From Sphingomonas sp. R647 (GTDB lineage: Bacteria; Pseudomonadota; Alphaproteobacteria; Sphingomonadales; Sphingomonadaceae), in the NCBI RefSeq assembly GCF_020177055.1, contig NZ_JAIQXT010000001.1, forward strand, positions 434,001-498,000: DNA of 64,000 nucleotides, read 5' to 3'. The translations under genes were made by a program, and so were the position numbers. The notes beneath the pieces are model-generated. The model was not told where the DNA came from. It made no database searches and was given only the letters and a program-made list of their open reading frames with translations. The stretch's first letter is position 1, and every line of letters begins with the position of its first letter. Shown here piece after piece: positions 27,908 to 37,313 of this stretch.

Positions 27908-29932
27908 ATGTCCAGCATGCTTGCTTCTGTATTCAAGAGCGGGCTCTTGCTCGCCGGCGTATCGGGTGTCGCGGTCTCCTCACAGGTCGTGCAGGATGGA
28001 GCCCAATGGTATCGCGCGCAGTTCGCTGCGGTCGCGGCGCAGGTGTTGCCTGCCGCCCCGCCCCCGTCGGCGTCCAGCCTGCAGTACACGATCGACCAGT
28101 GGAAGCGGCTGCAACAGTCGGATCGCTGGCCGTTCAGCGACTATGCCAATTTCATGCTCGCCCATCCCGGCTGGCCGGGAGAGACGAGCCGCCGCGCTGC
28201 CGCCGAAGCCTCGCTGGGGGCAGGCACCGACGCGCCGTCGCTCGCCGTCCTCTTCTTCGAGCGCTTCCCTCCGCTGACCGCCGCAGGGCGCATCCGCTTT
28301 GCCGAGGCGCTAGCGATCACAGGCCGCCGCGCTGAAGCGGACGAGCACGCGCGGCGCGCCTGGCGCAGCGGCATTCTCCGCCCGACCGACGAGACTGCGG
28401 TGCTGGGTGCCTTTGCCAGCGCCCTCTCCCCCGCCGACCATGACGCGCGGATGGACGCGCTGCTGTGGCAGGACGCGCGCACCGTCGCCGCGCGCCACAT
28501 CGGCTATACCTCGCCGCAGAAGCGCGCACTGTTCGAAGCACGGCTCGCGCTCCACTCCAACGCCCCCGACGCGCAGGACCGCGCGGCTGCGGTCGAGGCG
28601 TTTGGCCTCCGCGACCCCGGCTTCATCGCCGACCGCGCAAGCTGGTATCGCACCAATGGCGCAAGCGGATCGGCGCGCTCGCTGCTCGCCCGCCCCCGCA
28701 CCCTCGACAGCCGCCCCGGCAATGTCGAGGAATGGTATGAGGTGCTGCTGACCAACGCGCGTGCGGCGGAGTCCGACCGGCAATATGCGCTGGCCTATGC
28801 GATTGCGAGCCAGGTCGACGACGCGGTCGCGCCGGGGACCGACGTCTCCGATCTCGGGCTCGGCATCCGCGACGATTATACCAGCCTCGTCTGGCTCGCC
28901 GGCACCGTCGCGATGCACAAGCTAGGCCGCCCCGCCGACGCGATCGGCATGTTCGACCGCTATTCGCGCGGGTCGCGCACCCCGACCACCCAGTCGAAGG
29001 GCATTTACTGGGCTGGCCGCGCTGCCGAGGCCGCCGGGCAAGCCGGCGCCGCCCGCGCCTATTACGAGCGCGCCGCCGCTTACTCCGACCTGTTCTACGG
29101 CCAGCTTGCCGCCGAACGGCTGAGCCGCGACCTCAGGGCGCCGCCGCCCGTCGATTTCCGCAAGGTCAGCCCCGCCGCGCGCACCGCCTTCTACAACCGC
29201 GAAGTGGTGCGCGCCGCGCAGATGCTCGGCACCTTGGGCCGCGCCGAGGATCAGGGCTTTTTCCTGCGCCAGATCGCCGCCGATGCGACCAGCGCGGAGG
29301 ATCATGTGCTGGCGACCGAGCTATCGCGCACGATCGGCCGCCCAGACCTGGGCGTGATGGTCGGGCGTAGCGCGCTGCTCAATGGCCTGACCGACTATAC
29401 CGTCGCCGGCTATCCTTCCGTCCCGGTCCCGCTGGGGCAGGAAAGCAACTTCACCATCATCCACGCCATCGCCCGGCAGGAAAGCCAGTTCGACAAGGCA
29501 GCGATCAGCCATGCCGGCGCGCGCGGGATCATGCAGTTGATGCCCGGCACGGCGCGTGAGGTCGCGGGGCAGCTTGGCCTCAGCTACAACCGCGACGCGC
29601 TGACGGTGGACACCGATTACAATATCCGCCTCGGCTCCAGCTATATCCAGCGGATGCTCAACTATTATGGCGGCAGCTACCCGCTCGCCGTCGCTGCCTA
29701 TAATGCTGGGCCGGGCAATGTGAACAAGTGGATCCGCGCCAATGGCGATCCGCGCCTGCCCGGCGTCGACATGCTCGTCTGGATCGAGAACATCCCGATT
29801 TTCGAGACCAAGAACTATGTCCACCGCGTGCTCGAGAATGCGGTGGTGTACGACCTGCTCCACCCCCAGCGCTCGCGTTCGCGCGGCCCGTATCGGACCA
29901 GCTGGTATCTGGGGAAGAACCGCCCGGGGTGA
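27908..29932 (+). CDS. slt: Soluble lytic murein transglycosylase
   Basis: A 674-residue periplasmic enzyme that cleaves the MurNAc-GlcNAc bond to form 1,6-anhydro ends. A hydrophobic N-terminal segment (SGLLLAGVSGVAVSS) acts as signal. Most of the chain is a helical superhelix, and the C-terminal SLT domain has AIARQESQFDKAAISHAGAR (catalytic Glu near 524), GIMQLMPGTA and AVAAYNAGPGNVNKW. The ATG at 27908 is preferred over an earlier GTG because GGGGGCG lies upstream. Its stop overlaps the next gene as GTGA. Confidence 0.95.
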   Translation: MSSMLASVFKSGLLLAGVSGVAVSSQVVQDGAQWYRAQFAAVAAQVLPAAPPPSASSLQYTIDQWKRLQQSDRWPFSDYANFMLAHPGWPGETSRRAAAEASLGAGTDAPSLAVLFFERFPPLTAAGRIRFAEALAITGRRAEADEHARRAWRSGILRPTDETAVLGAFASALSPADHDARMDALLWQDARTVAARHIGYTSPQKRALFEARLALHSNAPDAQDRAAAVEAFGLRDPGFIADRASWYRTNGASGSARSLLARPRTLDSRPGNVEEWYEVLLTNARAAESDRQYALAYAIASQVDDAVAPGTDVSDLGLGIRDDYTSLVWLAGTVAMHKLGRPADAIGMFDRYSRGSRTPTTQSKGIYWAGRAAEAAGQAGAARAYYERAAAYSDLFYGQLAAERLSRDLRAPPPVDFRKVSPAARTAFYNREVVRAAQMLGTLGRAEDQGFFLRQIAADATSAEDHVLATELSRTIGRPDLGVMVGRSALLNGLTDYTVAGYPSVPVPLGQESNFTIIHAIARQESQFDKAAISHAGARGIMQLMPGTAREVAGQLGLSYNRDALTVDTDYNIRLGSSYIQRMLNYYGGSYPLAVAAYNAGPGNVNKWIRANGDPRLPGVDMLVWIENIPIFETKNYVHRVLENAVVYDLLHPQRSRSRGPYRTSWYLGKNRPG

Positions 29933-30342
29933 TCGCGATCCTTCCCTATGCCGAGGCGCAGTTCGCGGAAGTGGATGCGCTGTGGCGCACCGTCTTTCCC
30001 GAAGACCCGCCGCACAGCCACGCCGCAGTCGCGATCCCGCAAAAGCTGGCGGTGCAGCGCGACCTGCTGTTGGTGGCGCAAGAGGATGGCCATGTCCTCG
30101 GCGCGATCATGGCGGGCTATGACGGCCATCGCGGCTGGCTCTACAAGCTGGCGGTGCATCCCAAGGCGCGCGGCTGCGGCATCGCCCGCGCGCTCATCCG
30201 TGCTGCCGAACAGGCGCTGGCGGAGCTGGGCTGCACCAAGGTGAACCTGCAGGTCCGCGACACCAACCACGACGCCGCCGCCTTCTGGGGGCATATGGGC
30301 TATGCGGTCGAGCCGCGAATCAGCATGGGCCGCACGCTTTGA
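29929..30342 (+). CDS. GNAT acetyltransferase (YpeA-like)
   Basis: A 137-residue N-acetyltransferase with the acetyl-CoA motif LAVHPKARGCGIARALIRAAE and the C-terminal NHDAAAFWGHMGY pattern seen in YpeA relatives. The start is GTG at 29929, whose last bases form the slt stop (GTGA). The substrate is unknown. It is translationally coupled on both sides: its own stop overlaps the greB start as TTGA. Confidence 0.9.
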   Translation: MIAILPYAEAQFAEVDALWRTVFPEDPPHSHAAVAIPQKLAVQRDLLLVAQEDGHVLGAIMAGYDGHRGWLYKLAVHPKARGCGIARALIRAAEQALAELGCTKVNLQVRDTNHDAAAFWGHMGYAVEPRISMGRTL

Positions 30343-30821
30343 TCGACCGTCCTAACTACATCACGCCGTCCGGTTATTCGGCGCTGAAGGCCGAATATGA
30401 CGTGCTGTTCGGCACTGAGCGGCCGGCACTGGTCGAGACGATCGCCTGGGCTGCGGGCAATGGCGACCGGTCGGAAAACGGCGATTATATCTACGGGCGC
30501 AAACGGCTGCGTGAGATCGACCGGCGGCTCGGCTGGCTGGCAAAGCGGATGAAGGCGGCCAAGGTCGTCGATCCGGCACGGCAAGAGGATCAGTCGAAAG
30601 TCTGGTTCGGGGCCACGGTTACGATCGCCGATGAGGATGACAACCACCGCACGCTGACGCTGACCGGCGATGACGAGGCGGATGCCGGCGCTGGCCGGAT
30701 CGGCTGGAACTCCCCCCTCGCCCGCGCGCTGCGCGGTGCTGCGGTGGGCGATCTGCGCAAGGTGGTGCTGCCCGCAGGCGAAAAGGATTATGAGGTGATG
30801 ACGATCGCCTATCCCGGCTGA
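30339..30821 (+). CDS. greB: Transcription elongation factor GreB
   Basis: A 160-residue Gre factor that stimulates RNA polymerase to cut backtracked RNA. The N-terminal coiled coil carries the acidic tip GDRSENGDYIYGRKRLREID, with YGRKRLREIDRR favouring GreB over GreA. The start is TTG at 30339, overlapping the upstream stop. The C-terminal FKBP-like domain ends in YEVMTIAYPG. The 3' end overlaps the convergent dehydrogenase gene by 13 bases. Confidence 0.93.
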   Translation: MIDRPNYITPSGYSALKAEYDVLFGTERPALVETIAWAAGNGDRSENGDYIYGRKRLREIDRRLGWLAKRMKAAKVVDPARQEDQSKVWFGATVTIADEDDNHRTLTLTGDDEADAGAGRIGWNSPLARALRGAAVGDLRKVVLPAGEKDYEVMTIAYPG

Positions 30822-31834
30822 CCGCCGCCCCGCACCCGCTCCACCCCAATCCGGTTGGTCAGCACCCGCCTAGCTTCGGCATCGCTGATGCTCGACAAGG
30901 TGGTCTCCGCGATCGCGGCCAGCGCCTCTTCCGTCAGGAACGCCTGATGCCCGGTGACGAGGACGTTGGGGAAAGTCAGCAGCCGCTGGAACACATCGTC
31001 ATCGACGATCTCGTTGGACAGATCCTCAAAGAACAGGTCCGCCTCCTGCTCATAGACATCGAGCGCGACCGCACCGATCTTGCGTGACTTGAGCCCCGCG
31101 ATCAGCGCAGCGGTATCGATCAGCGCGCCACGGCTGGTATTGACGATCACCAGCCCGTCGCGTGCGCGATCGATGGCGGTGGCGTCGATCAGATGGCGGG
31201 TATCGGGCGTCAGCGGGCAGTGGAGCGTCACCACCTCCGCCTGCGCCAGCAACGCCTCCCGCGCCACATAGCGCACCCCGATCGCCTCCAGCGCCGCATC
31301 GACCACCGGATCGCTCGCCAGCACATCGCACCCGAACCCGGCCTTGAGCGTGCGGGCGACCAGCGCGCCGATCTGTCCGGTACCGATCACGCCCACCGTC
31401 CGGCCATGCAGATTGCGCCCAATCAGCCCGTCCAGCGCGAAGTTATTCTCCCGCACCCGCGCCCAGGCGCGTGGGATCTGCCGGTCGACCGCCAGCAGCA
31501 AGCCGATGGTGAATTCAGCCACTGCATGCGGCGAATAGGCAGGCACCCGCACCACATCGACGCCCAGCCGCGCGGCGGCGGACAGATCGACATTGTTGAA
31601 CCCGGCACAGCGCAGCGCGACCAGCCTCACTCCCGCCTCGGCCAGCGCCGCCAGCACAGCGGCATCGACGCGATCGTTGACGAATACGCACACTGCGCGC
31701 GACCCCTTCGCCAGCGGCGCGGTGGTCAGGTCGAGCCGGGGCTCCAGAAACACCAGATCATGCCCATGCGCGGCATTGGCCTCGCTTAGAAAGCGGCGGT
31801 CATAGCCCTTGGTGCCGAAAATCGTGACGCGCAT
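30809..31834 (-). CDS. ldhA: D-lactate dehydrogenase-like 2-hydroxyacid dehydrogenase
   Basis: A 341-residue NAD-dependent enzyme that interconverts D-lactate and pyruvate or a related 2-hydroxyacid. The nucleotide loop is GVIGTGQIGALVA; the catalytic Arg, Glu and His are in VNTSRGALID, DVYEQEADLFFED and VTGHQAFLTEEAL. The VYEQEADLFFEDLS segment is characteristic of the LdhA class. The start at 31834 has GGGAGC upstream and gives the standard MRVTIFGTKGYD. Confidence 0.93.
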   Translation of the reverse strand: MRVTIFGTKGYDRRFLSEANAAHGHDLVFLEPRLDLTTAPLAKGSRAVCVFVNDRVDAAVLAALAEAGVRLVALRCAGFNNVDLSAAARLGVDVVRVPAYSPHAVAEFTIGLLLAVDRQIPRAWARVRENNFALDGLIGRNLHGRTVGVIGTGQIGALVARTLKAGFGCDVLASDPVVDAALEAIGVRYVAREALLAQAEVVTLHCPLTPDTRHLIDATAIDRARDGLVIVNTSRGALIDTAALIAGLKSRKIGAVALDVYEQEADLFFEDLSNEIVDDDVFQRLLTFPNVLVTGHQAFLTEEALAAIAETTLSSISDAEARRVLTNRIGVERVRGGGQPG

Positions 31835-31873
31835 GGATTGCTCCCACAAAGCAGGAGCCTAGCAGGTGGGGGA

Positions 31874-33265
31874 TCAACAGGCGACGACGTTGACCGCCAG
31901 CCCGCCCTGCGCCGTTTCCTTGTACTTGGACCGCATGTCCTCGCCGGTCTGGCGCATCGTTTCGATCACCGCGTCCAGGCTTACGATATGGCTGCCATCG
32001 CCGTGCATCGCGAGATAGGCGGCGTTGATCGCCTTGATCGCGCCCATCGTGTTGCGTTCGATGCACGGGATCTGCACCAGCCCGCCGATCGGGTCGCAGG
32101 TGAGGCCGAGGTTATGCTCCATCCCGATCTCGGCGGCATTCTCGATCTGCGCATTGGTCGCACCCAGCGCCGCCGCCAGCCCCGCTGCCGCCATCGAACA
32201 GGCGACGCCGACCTCGCCCTGACACCCCATCTCTGCGGCACTGATCGACGCGCGCTTCTTGTACAGAAACCCGATCGCAGCCGCAGTGAGCAGGAAGGTA
32301 CGCGATCCCGCCGGGGTCGGGCTGGCGCAGAAGGTTTCGTAATAGCGCAGCACAGCCGGGATCACCCCCGCCGCACCATTGGTGGGCGCGGTGACAACGC
32401 GGCCGCCCGCAGCATTCTCCTCATTCACCGCCAGCGCCCACAGGCTGACCCAGTCGAACACCAATGACGGGTCCGATCGCGGCCCGCGTGCCATCAGCCG
32501 GGCGTGCAGGTCGCGTGCCCGGCGCTTGACCTTCAGCCCGCCGGGCAATTCGCCTTCGCCCCGCATCCCGCGTTCGATACAGGCCGACATCGCGCCCCGC
32601 AGCGAATCGATAAAAGCATCAGTCTCCGCATCGTCGCGCCACGCAGCTTCGTTCGCGCGCACGATGTCGGCGATGCTCTTGCCCTGCGCCTCGCCCACCG
32701 CGAGCAACTCCGCGCCCGATGAAAAGGCGAAGGGCAGCTTCACATTCGCCTGAGGCGGTTCGCACCCACCTTCGACCACCGCGCCGCCGCCGATCGAATA
32801 CCAGAAGGTTTCATAGGGCTCGCCATCGCCATAATGCGCGACAAAGCGCATCCCGTTCGGATGTGCGGGCAGGAACCGGTCGCTGCAAAAGACAAGGTGC
32901 TTCCCCTCGATGAACGGTACCGGGACATGCCCGCCCAGCTTCAGCTGTGCCTCCGCGCGGATCGTTGCAACGACGGTCGGCACCGCATCGGGATCGACGC
33001 TCTCTGGCTGACAGCCCGCAAGGCCCAGCATCACCGCGACATCGGTCGCATGGCCCCTGCCGGTCAGCGCGAGCGATCCGAACAGCTCGCACGACACCGA
33101 CACCGGCACGCCCCGGTCCAACGCCGCTTCGGCAAAGGCAAAGGCCGCGCGCATTGGGCCGACCGTATGCGAGGATGACGGCCCGATCCCGATGGTGAAC
33201 AGGTCGGCGATGCCGATCGTTGCCTGCGCGCGGTCGTGCATTGCCGCGGATTGGGGGTCAGGCAT
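31874..33265 (-). CDS. sdaA: L-serine ammonia-lyase (L-serine dehydratase)
   Basis: A 463-residue single-chain enzyme that converts L-serine to pyruvate and ammonia with an oxygen-sensitive [4Fe-4S] cluster. The beta-type domain comes first (FTIGIGPSSSHTVGPMRAA), then the alpha-type domain with the cluster cysteines in MGCQGEVGVACSMAAAG and LTCDPIGGLVQIPC. GGAGAG precedes the start. It lies next to the D-lactate dehydrogenase gene, both acting at pyruvate, on the same strand 39 bases apart. Confidence 0.96.
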   Translation of the reverse strand: MPDPQSAAMHDRAQATIGIADLFTIGIGPSSSHTVGPMRAAFAFAEAALDRGVPVSVSCELFGSLALTGRGHATDVAVMLGLAGCQPESVDPDAVPTVVATIRAEAQLKLGGHVPVPFIEGKHLVFCSDRFLPAHPNGMRFVAHYGDGEPYETFWYSIGGGAVVEGGCEPPQANVKLPFAFSSGAELLAVGEAQGKSIADIVRANEAAWRDDAETDAFIDSLRGAMSACIERGMRGEGELPGGLKVKRRARDLHARLMARGPRSDPSLVFDWVSLWALAVNEENAAGGRVVTAPTNGAAGVIPAVLRYYETFCASPTPAGSRTFLLTAAAIGFLYKKRASISAAEMGCQGEVGVACSMAAAGLAAALGATNAQIENAAEIGMEHNLGLTCDPIGGLVQIPCIERNTMGAIKAINAAYLAMHGDGSHIVSLDAVIETMRQTGEDMRSKYKETAQGGLAVNVVAC

Positions 33266-33331
33266 CGCTCTCCGGGTCCATACGTAACTTTTGATACCGC
33301 CTAGAGCCGCAACACCGTGCCGTCCATCGCT

Positions 33332-34105
33332 TCAGTCGATCACACCCGCCTTGCGCGCCGCCGCTTCGACCGCCGGAGCGAGCGCGGGCGGGTCCATCGG
33401 TACGCGCGCCTCCAGCGCATCGGCGATTGCGGTCAGCGCGGCGATGCGTGCCGCCTTCTTGTCATTGCCGTCGATCACGATCCACGGCGCCGCTTCGGTG
33501 CTGGTCCGCGCGAACATCTCGTGCATCGCGTCCAGATAGTCCGCCCGCCGCGCGCGGTTGCGATAATCGTCGAGGCCGGTCTTCCACCGCTTCCACGGCG
33601 TCTCGATCCGCTCGCGCAAACGCTTGTCCTGCGTTTTCTGAGTCACATGAACGAAGATCTTGATCAGCGTCGCGCCGGTCTCTGCCTGCTGCGCCTCGAA
33701 GTCGTTGATCTCGGCATAGCCGCGCTTCCATTCGGCTTCGCTCGCAAAGCCCTCGACCCGCTCGACCAGCACCCGCCCATACCAGCTGCGGTCGAACACT
33801 GCGATATTGTGCTGCGCCGGCAGCCGCCGCCAGAAGCGCCACAGGAAATGGTGCGACAGCTCCTCCGGCGTCGGCGCGGAGATCGGCCAGACCTCGAAAT
33901 AGCGCGGGTCCCAGTCAGCGGTCAGCCGCCGGATAATCCCGCCTTTCCCCGCCGCATCCCAGCCCTCAAACACGATGATCGCGCGTCGCTTATGGATGAT
34001 GTGCGCAGTCTGGATATGACTCAGCCGCTCCTGCAGCGCGGTCAGGCGGTCGTGATAGTCGTCGACCTTGTCCCCGGACTCGTAATCCGAAAGGTCGATC
34101 TTCAT
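33332..34105 (-). CDS. Polyphosphate kinase 2 family protein
   Basis: A 257-residue PPK2-family phosphotransferase that transfers phosphate between polyphosphate and nucleotides. Walker A is VFEGWDAAGKGG; the lid and second motif are VFDRSWYGRVLVERVEGF, and KRWKTGLDDYRNR is in the C-terminal part. One domain only. Sequence does not settle whether it acts on ADP, GDP or AMP. It is separate from the ppx-ppk operon at 37.7-41.5 kb. A REP-like inverted pair lies upstream. Confidence 0.93.
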   Translation of the reverse strand: MKIDLSDYESGDKVDDYHDRLTALQERLSHIQTAHIIHKRRAIIVFEGWDAAGKGGIIRRLTADWDPRYFEVWPISAPTPEELSHHFLWRFWRRLPAQHNIAVFDRSWYGRVLVERVEGFASEAEWKRGYAEINDFEAQQAETGATLIKIFVHVTQKTQDKRLRERIETPWKRWKTGLDDYRNRARRADYLDAMHEMFARTSTEAAPWIVIDGNDKKAARIAALTAIADALEARVPMDPPALAPAVEAAARKAGVID

Positions 34106-34110
34106 TCTTC

Positions 34111-34209
34111 CCTCCCGTTTACGGGAGGGGTCTGGGGAGGGTCTGTCAAAATCGGGTGGAGCATGCCGCGAACATGCCCTCCCCCAGCCCCTCCCGCAAG
34201 CGGGAGGGG
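34111..34209. repeat. Pair of inverted REP-like elements
   Basis: Two palindromic heads, CTCCCGTTTACGGGAG (34112-34127) and CTCCCGCAAGCGGGAG (34191-34206), each followed toward the centre by a G-rich tail (TCTGGGGAGGG; the second reads CTGGGGGAGGG on the minus strand). The two copies face each other around a roughly 30-base centre, a BIME-like arrangement. They fill the PPK2-aspS interval. The same head occurs at 44521 and a divergent copy at 53134. Confidence 0.85.
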
Positions 34210-34218
34210 AGTTTCAGG

Positions 34219-36018
34219 TCAGCCCTTGTTGTCCATCGCTTGCGGCGCGAGGCGGATGTTCAGCTCCTTGAGCTGCTTCTCGCTCACCGCCGACGGCGCC
34301 TGCATCATCAGATCCTCCGCCTTCTGGTTCATCGGGAAGACGATGACCTCGCGGATGTTCGGCTGGTCGGCGAGCAGCATCACGATGCGATCGACGCCCG
34401 GGGCCGAGCCACCGTGCGGCGGCGCGCCGAACTTGAACGCGTTGATCATGCCCGCGAAATTGGTGTCCACGTCCTGCTGGCTGTACCCAGCGATCTCGAA
34501 CGCCTTGTACATGATCTCCGGACGGTGGTTCCGGATCGCACCCGACGACAGCTCGATGCCGTTGCACACGATGTCATACTGCCATGCGAGGATATCGAGC
34601 GGATCCTTGGTCTCCAGCGCCTCCAGCTCGCCCTGCGGCATGCTGAACGGGTTGTGGCTGAAATCGACCTTCTTCGCGTCCTCGTCATATTCGAACATCG
34701 GGAAATCGACGATCCAGCAGAATTCGAAGCGGCTCTTGTCGATCAGCTCGAGGCTCTCGCCGACGCGGGTGCGCGCAAGGCCGGCGAGCTTGGCGGCCTG
34801 CGCCTCCTTGCCCGCGGCAAAGAAGATGCCGTCATCCGGGCCAAGGCCGAGTGCGTCGGCCATCGCCGACATCTTGTCTTCGCCATGGTTCTTGGCGATT
34901 GGGCCGCCCCATTCGCCGCCCTTGCGCGTCGCATAACCCAGGCCGGCAAAACCCTCGGACTGCGCCCACGCGTTCATATCGTCGAAGAATTTGCGGCTCT
35001 TGTCCGCAGTGCCCGGTGCCGGGATCGCGCGGACCACGTCGCCAGCTTCGACGATCGAGGCAAAGCGCCCGAAACCAGAGCCTTCGAAATGCGTGCTGAC
35101 ATCGGAAATCAGGATCGGGTTGCGCAGGTCGGGCTTGTCGTTGCCGTATTTCAGCATCGATTCGCGGTAGGGGATGCGCTTGAACGGCAGCGGGCTGACC
35201 GTGCGGCCCTTGCCCTGCCAATTCGCGAACTCCTCGAACACGCCATGCAGAACCGGTTCGATCGCCGCGAACACGTCGTCCTGCGTGACATAGCTCATCT
35301 CGAAATCGAGCTGATAGAACTCGCCCGGGCTACGGTCGGCGCGCGCATCCTCGTCGCGGAAGCACGGCGCGATCTGGAAATAGCGGTCGAAGCCCGCAAC
35401 CATCAGCAGCTGCTTGAACATCTGCGGCGCCTGCGGAAGCGCGTAGAATTTGCCCGGATGCACGCGGCTCGGCACCAGATAATCGCGCGCGCCCTCGGGG
35501 CTGCTCGCGGTCAGGATCGGTGTCTGGAACTCGGTGAAGCCCTGATCAATCATCCGCTTGCGCAGGCTCGCGATGACATGGCTGCGCAGCATGATGTTTG
35601 CATGCAGTCCCTCGCGGCGCAGGTCGAGGAAGCGGTAACGAAGCCGCGTTTCCTCAGGATAATCCGCCTCACCGAACACCGGCATCGGCAGTTCCTGCGC
35701 GTGGCTCTGAACCGTCACGCCCTTGGCGAACACCTCGATCGCGCCGGTGGCGAGGTTGGCGTTGACCGTCGCCTCGCTGCGCGCCTTGACCACGCCGTCG
35801 ATCGTCACAACGGATTCGACGCGGAGGCCTTCAAGCACCGCCAATGCAGGCGAGTCGCTGTCGGCAACGATCTGCGTCACGCCATAATGGTCGCGCAGAT
35901 CGACGAAGAGCACGCCGCCATGGTCGCGCTTGCGATGAATCCAGCCCGACAGCCGGACGGTCTCACCGACCTGATCGGCGGTCAGCTTGCCGCAATTGTG
36001 CGTGCGATAGACGTGCAT
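34219..36018 (-). CDS. aspS: Aspartate-tRNA ligase
   Basis: A 599-residue class IIb synthetase. The N-terminal OB domain recognises the anticodon ([22 protein letters not shown]), the catalytic core has motif 2 [19 protein letters not shown] and motif 3 GVDRIVMLL, with a bacterial GAD insertion between. Many alphaproteobacteria have a non-discriminating AspRS that also charges tRNA(Asn); I could not decide this here. The start at 36018 ([10 protein letters not shown]) follows GAGAAGAGA. Confidence 0.98.
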   Translation of the reverse strand: MHVYRTHNCGKLTADQVGETVRLSGWIHRKRDHGGVLFVDLRDHYGVTQIVADSDSPALAVLEGLRVESVVTIDGVVKARSEATVNANLATGAIEVFAKGVTVQSHAQELPMPVFGEADYPEETRLRYRFLDLRREGLHANIMLRSHVIASLRKRMIDQGFTEFQTPILTASSPEGARDYLVPSRVHPGKFYALPQAPQMFKQLLMVAGFDRYFQIAPCFRDEDARADRSPGEFYQLDFEMSYVTQDDVFAAIEPVLHGVFEEFANWQGKGRTVSPLPFKRIPYRESMLKYGNDKPDLRNPILISDVSTHFEGSGFGRFASIVEAGDVVRAIPAPGTADKSRKFFDDMNAWAQSEGFAGLGYATRKGGEWGGPIAKNHGEDKMSAMADALGLGPDDGIFFAAGKEAQAAKLAGLARTRVGESLELIDKSRFEFCWIVDFPMFEYDEDAKKVDFSHNPFSMPQGELEALETKDPLDILAWQYDIVCNGIELSSGAIRNHRPEIMYKAFEIAGYSQQDVDTNFAGMINAFKFGAPPHGGSAPGVDRIVMLLADQPNIREVIVFPMNQKAEDLMMQAPSAVSEKQLKELNIRLAPQAMDNKG

Positions 36019-36099
36019 CGGTTGGTCTCTTCTCAAGTGGCAGGCGCGCGGTCGGCGCGTAAAAATATCAGGCCGCGCGCATCCTTCTCACACGCCCCT

Positions 36100-36128
36100 T
36101 TGTCAACCCGCGCGGGCGCGGCTATGGG
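36100..36128 (+). promoter_or_regulatory. Candidate rnd promoter with no leader
   Basis: TTGTCA (36100-36105), exactly 17 bases, TATGGG (36123-36128), then 6 bases (CCTGCG) to the ATG. No Shine-Dalgarno sequence is present. It is the best example in the window of a promoter abutting the start codon. Confidence 0.5.
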
Positions 36129-36134
36129 CCTGCG

Positions 36135-37313
36135 ATGCATATTCACGGCCTGATTCAAGACTCGGCGACGCTCGCCAACCTCTGCACCCGCCTCGCGCAG
36201 CAACCGTTCATCACGGTGGATACCGAGTTCATGCGGGAAAACACCTTCTACCCCGAGCTGTGCCTGATCCAGATCGCGGACACGAACGAGGCGGCGGCGA
36301 TCGATCCGATGGCACCGGGGCTCGACCTGACCCCCTTGCTCGAGCTGCTCGTGAACAATGAGGATGTGCTCAAGGTTTTCCACGCCGGCGGGCAGGATCT
36401 TGAGATCGTCTATAACCTGACCGGCAAGACCCCCTACCCTCTGTTCGACACCCAGATCGCGGCGATGGCGCTGGGTCAGGGCGAGCAGATCGGTTATTCC
36501 AACCTGGTTGAAACCTATCTCGGCATCACGGTCGACAAGGGCGCACGCTTTACCGACTGGTCGCGCCGTCCGCTCGACAAGCGCCAGATCGATTACGCGA
36601 TCTGCGACGTGACCTACCTCTCCGAAATCTTCCCCAAGATGCTGGCGAAGCTCAAAAAGACCGGCCGTGGCGACTGGCTGGACGAGGAGATGGAGCGGAT
36701 CGGCGATCCCGAAAACTATCGCAGCGACCCGGAAAAGGCGTGGCAGCGCATCCGCATCTCCAGCCGCAAGCCCGAAGTGCTGGGTCGCCTCAAGGCGCTG
36801 GCGGCATGGCGCGAGCGTGAGGCACAGGGCAAGGACCTGCCGCGCGGGCGCATCGTCAAGGACGAGACGATCGCCGATCTCGCCGGGAATCCCCCGCGCA
36901 AACAGGCCGACCTGACCAAGGTGCGCGGCCTTTCCGCAACCTGGGGCGGCAACGATATCGGCGGGCGCCTGATGGCCGCGCTCGAGAATGCCGAGCCGAT
37001 GTCGGCCGAGGAAATGCCCCCGCGCGATGACCGCAAGCTCCCGCTCGGCAAGGAAGGCGCACTGGTCGCCGACCTGCTCAAGCTGCTGCTCAAAATCCGC
37101 TCGCGCGACATCAACGTCGCCTCGCGCCTGCTCGCCCGCTCCGACGATCTCGAGGCGCTTGCCGCGGGTCAGCGCGAAGGGCTGTCGATCCTGCGCGGCT
37201 GGCGCTTCGAACAATTCGGCCGCGACGCGCTCGCGCTGGTCGAGGGTCAGCTTGGGTTCACCGTGCGCAATGGTAAGCTCAAGATGACGCGTACCGAGGA
37301 GCCGAACCCATGA
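36135..37313 (+). CDS. rnd: Ribonuclease D
   Basis: A 392-residue 3'-5' exoribonuclease that trims tRNA and other RNA precursors. The DEDDy exonuclease residues are in FITVDTEFMRENTFYPELCL (Asp, Glu), FHAGGQDLEIVY (Asp) and RQIDYAICDVTYL (Tyr, Asp). An HRDC domain begins near residue 205 and a second helical region follows. The stop overlaps the next gene as ATGA. It is divergent from aspS. Confidence 0.97.
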   Translation: MHIHGLIQDSATLANLCTRLAQQPFITVDTEFMRENTFYPELCLIQIADTNEAAAIDPMAPGLDLTPLLELLVNNEDVLKVFHAGGQDLEIVYNLTGKTPYPLFDTQIAAMALGQGEQIGYSNLVETYLGITVDKGARFTDWSRRPLDKRQIDYAICDVTYLSEIFPKMLAKLKKTGRGDWLDEEMERIGDPENYRSDPEKAWQRIRISSRKPEVLGRLKALAAWREREAQGKDLPRGRIVKDETIADLAGNPPRKQADLTKVRGLSATWGGNDIGGRLMAALENAEPMSAEEMPPRDDRKLPLGKEGALVADLLKLLLKIRSRDINVASRLLARSDDLEALAAGQREGLSILRGWRFEQFGRDALALVEGQLGFTVRNGKLKMTRTEEPNP

